Source: JAUMWX01 sp023394215 (GTDB lineage Bacteria; Bacillota; Clostridia; Tissierellales; Peptoniphilaceae). Taken from it: DNA of 64,000 nt. The translations under genes and the position numbers were made by a program. Each line of letters starts with the position of its first letter. The first letter of the stretch is position 1. The stretch lies in the NCBI GenBank assembly GCA_050313995.1, contig JBNPMM010000002.1; one strand, written 5' to 3'. This document shows, one piece after another, positions 62,507 to 64,000 of the stretch. Below the pieces are notes generated by a model, which ran no database searches, was not told the origin of the DNA, and worked only from the letters and a program-made list of their open reading frames with translations.

Positions 62507-62890
62507 TTAGTTTTGGTAATCCGTAACTGTTTGATCCAATCCCTTTGAAGTAACAGTAGTAGAAGCTCTAATTATCTTTCCAGCCGCTGTCTTGTACGCA
62601 GTCCAATGACTATCATATCCAGTACCATTCACTCTTTCAGATCTAACAGCACCATTATATCCATAAGTTACATATCCATAAGTTACATATCCATAACCGT
62701 AAGGACCACTACCAGCTTCTCCAGTTATTGCATGAGAAAAACTCTTATCACTAATACTCACAGTAACTTTATATGATTTCCATATGCCAGATTCATAATA
62801 GTAATAATTATTACTCGCCGCATTTAAAATCGATGTCCCTAATAATATAAACATTAAAGATGCTAATAATATTATTCTTGATTTTTTCAT
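62507..62890 (-). CDS. Small secreted Tyr/Gly-rich protein, possibly bacteriocin-like
   Basis: 127 residues. Signal peptide (about 1-25, cleavage near LNAAS), mature part of about 100 residues with no cysteine: NNYYYYESGIWKSYKVTV, then tandem YGYVT repeats (about residues 65-80), HWTAYKTAAGKIIRASTTV and VTDYQN. Size, secretion, aromatic/glycine content, W and H positions loosely recall lactococcin-972-type peptides, whose loci also carry a large membrane protein and an ABC ATPase, but the match is weak. Strong promoter, poor ribosome site (GAG). Confidence 0.5.
   Translation of the reverse strand: MKKSRIILLASLMFILLGTSILNAASNNYYYYESGIWKSYKVTVSISDKSFSHAITGEAGSGPYGYGYVTYGYVTYGYNGAVRSERVNGTGYDSHWTAYKTAAGKIIRASTTVTSKGLDQTVTDYQN
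62658..62697 (-). repeat. 15-bp tandem repeat in the secreted-protein gene
   Basis: Two full copies plus a partial third of TATCCATAAGTTACA (plus strand), encoding the YGYVT repeat. In frame, so slippage would change length without a frameshift. Confidence 0.85.
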
Positions 62891-62927
62891 TTTTTACTCA
62901 TTTTTATAATGTCTATACCTCATTTTC

Positions 62928-62956
62928 ATAATACATCCATAATATTTTTTTGTCAA
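62928..62956 (-). promoter_or_regulatory. Promoter of the secreted-protein gene
   Basis: -35 TTGACA (62956-62951), 17-nt spacer, -10 TATTAT (62933-62928), about 38 nt before the start codon. Confidence 0.75.
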
Positions 62957-62992
62957 TAAGCGTTGTCATCGTTTTCTTTTTTTTTGAACAAC

Positions 62993-63023
62993 AAAAAAAG
63001 ATAGCATGCATAGCATACTATCT
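62993..63023 (-). terminator. Terminator of murG
   Basis: Minus strand AGATAGTATGC/GCATGCTATCT stem with 3-nt loop followed by TTTTTTT, 14 nt after the murG stop. Confidence 0.85.
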
Positions 63024-63036
63024 CCAACATTTTATC

Positions 63037-64000
63037 TTATTTTTTTATCCGCAAAATTTCTTCATAAATTTTTCCGACCGTATCATCAAAATTTACAGTT
63101 TCCATATTTTTAATAAAGGCTTCTCTGTTTTCATAAACATAGTTCACAGCCTCCATAAATGAAGCCTTGTCGAGAGATTCTTCCGCTCTCATTATTCCAT
63201 AACCATTTTTTTCAAAACTTTTAGCATTATCTATTTGATCGCCACGAGATTGGTTGGTAGGAAGGGGTATAAGAAGCATAGGCTTTTTGTAATATAAAAA
63301 CTCAAATATTGCATTGGCTCCCGCCCTGCTGACAACTATATCTGAAAAGGCTAAAATATCTCTCAAATCCTCATTTATATACTCAAACTGATAATAACCG
63401 TCCTTCTCTATAGATTTATCCATACCGTCCTTACCGCAAGAATGAATGACATTGTAGGATTTTAAAAGCTCATCCAGATTGGCTCTTACTATATTATTCA
63501 GGTTTTTGGCCCCGAGAGAGCCTCCCATAACAAGGATTGTCGGCTTGTTATTTGCTATGGCAAGGGCACTTTTAGCCCTTAGTCTATCTCCATTTAAAAG
63601 GCTTTCTCTGATTACAGGCCCCAAAAATTTACCCTTGCCAGATTTTATATATTTTACCGTGTCCGGAAAATTTGTAAATACAGTTTTGACAAAGGGTTGA
63701 ACAAGCCTGTTTGCAAGCCCCGGTGTAAGGTCGGACTCGTGAGTTATTGATGGAATCCTGTTAAAATAGGCTCCCGCCAAAACCGGGACCGAAACGAATC
63801 CACCCTTTGAAAATACTACATTGGGTTTTATTTTAGCAATTTTAAATATTGATTGGATAATACCGCCTATTACTTTAAAAATATCCTTTACATTCTCAAA
63901 GTCAAAGTATCTTCTAAGTTTTCCTGTCGGAATACTTACATACTTTACTCCCTCTATCGGACTTATAAGGTCCTTCTCAATACCATTTTTAGACCCCATG
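63037..64000 (-). CDS. murG: MurG UDP-GlcNAc:lipid I transferase (partial, N-terminus missing)
   Basis: About 320 residues visible of the usual 350-370; the glycine-rich N-terminus (GGTGGHIxPA) lies outside the window. Present: GSKNGIEKDLI, NVVFSKGGFVSVPVLAGAYFNRIPSITHESDLTPGLANRLV, the UDP-binding LVMGGSLGAKNLNNIV, DIVVSRAGANAIFEF and the LIPLPTNQSRGDQIDNAK nucleotide-sugar site. It makes lipid II at the inner membrane face. The HESD segment replaces the common HEQN. The ATG nearest the edge is internal. Confidence 0.94.
   Translation of the reverse strand, partial: MGSKNGIEKDLISPIEGVKYVSIPTGKLRRYFDFENVKDIFKVIGGIIQSIFKIAKIKPNVVFSKGGFVSVPVLAGAYFNRIPSITHESDLTPGLANRLVQPFVKTVFTNFPDTVKYIKSGKGKFLGPVIRESLLNGDRLRAKSALAIANNKPTILVMGGSLGAKNLNNIVRANLDELLKSYNVIHSCGKDGMDKSIEKDGYYQFEYINEDLRDILAFSDIVVSRAGANAIFEFLYYKKPMLLIPLPTNQSRGDQIDNAKSFEKNGYGIMRAEESLDKASFMEAVNYVYENREAFIKNMETVNFDDTVGKIYEEILRIKK

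Noticed and set aside
1..64000. CRISPR array, insertion sequence or prophage
   Set aside because: No regularly spaced repeats, transposase motif, integrase or phage structural gene was seen on either strand.

Overview
The window is AT-rich, gene-dense chromosomal DNA from a low-GC Gram-positive anaerobe. The supporting signs are strong AGGAGG-type ribosome binding sites, TTGACA/TATAAT promoters, lipobox lipoproteins, an NPKTG-anchored wall protein, a sufCBDSU operon, a FprA flavodiiron protein, an L,D-transpeptidase and a GH112 phosphorylase. I would place it in Tissierellia / Peptoniphilaceae-like clostridia (Anaerococcus or a relative), but there is no rRNA in the window to prove this. Most genes lie on the minus strand, in operons with 1-10 nt gaps.

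Layout. 1-4 kb: the start of holA, then a TPR - map - membrane protein - HAD phosphatase operon and a PAP2 phosphatase. 4.2-9.4 kb: a 1720-residue covalent adhesin (thioester domain, five SpaA/Cna-B domains, five T-Q ester-bond domains, NPKTG anchor). 9.5-11.1 kb: two GNAT genes and convergent tRNA-Pro(TGG) and tRNA-Arg(CCT). 11.1-16.2 kb: AI-2E-type permease - mreB - patB - ECF sigma - DUF4349 anti-sigma-like protein. 16.3-20 kb: a HAD gene, then an L,D-transpeptidase paired with a D,D-carboxypeptidase homologue that has lost its catalytic motifs, preceded by a promoter-hairpin unit with no gene. 20-25 kb: glgP - fba - rho, with a terminator in the rho leader. 25-29 kb: ComEB-like deaminase, HerA-type ATPase, polysaccharide deacetylase and a histidine-rich membrane-anchored protein. 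29-33 kb: a lipoprotein - ABC ATPase - large permease operon. 33.5-38.4 kb: suf operon with an IscR-type-I-like operator in its promoter. 38.4-39.8 kb: an unknown coiled-coil gene with a 37-bp palindrome upstream, and an Asp23 protein. 39.8-46.7 kb: galacto-N-biose/lacto-N-biose-type uptake and phosphorolysis operon. 47-49 kb: FprA and a DsrE-like protein. 48.8-55.5 kb: rpmE - DUF1385 - prmC - prfA - thyA - thioredoxin-like lipoprotein - fni - mrp - small membrane protein. 55.7-60.4 kb: aminopeptidase, glpX, ddl, murF. 60.5-62.9 kb: small secreted and lipoprotein genes beside a headless permease, probably a collapsed relative of the 29-33 kb ABC operon. 63-64 kb: murG, cut by the window edge.

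Taken together, the window combines cell-wall synthesis (murF, murG, ddl, L,D-transpeptidase, MreB, deacetylase), Fe-S assembly and oxygen/NO defence, host-glycan use (GH112 operon, possibly feeding the glgP/fba/glpX steps) and a covalent host-adhesion protein. The least ordinary items are the adhesin, the catalytically dead carboxypeptidase with its leader, the suf operator, the 37-bp palindrome, the non-canonical start region of the sigma factor gene, the CXXC-less Mrp, and the decayed peptide/ABC locus.
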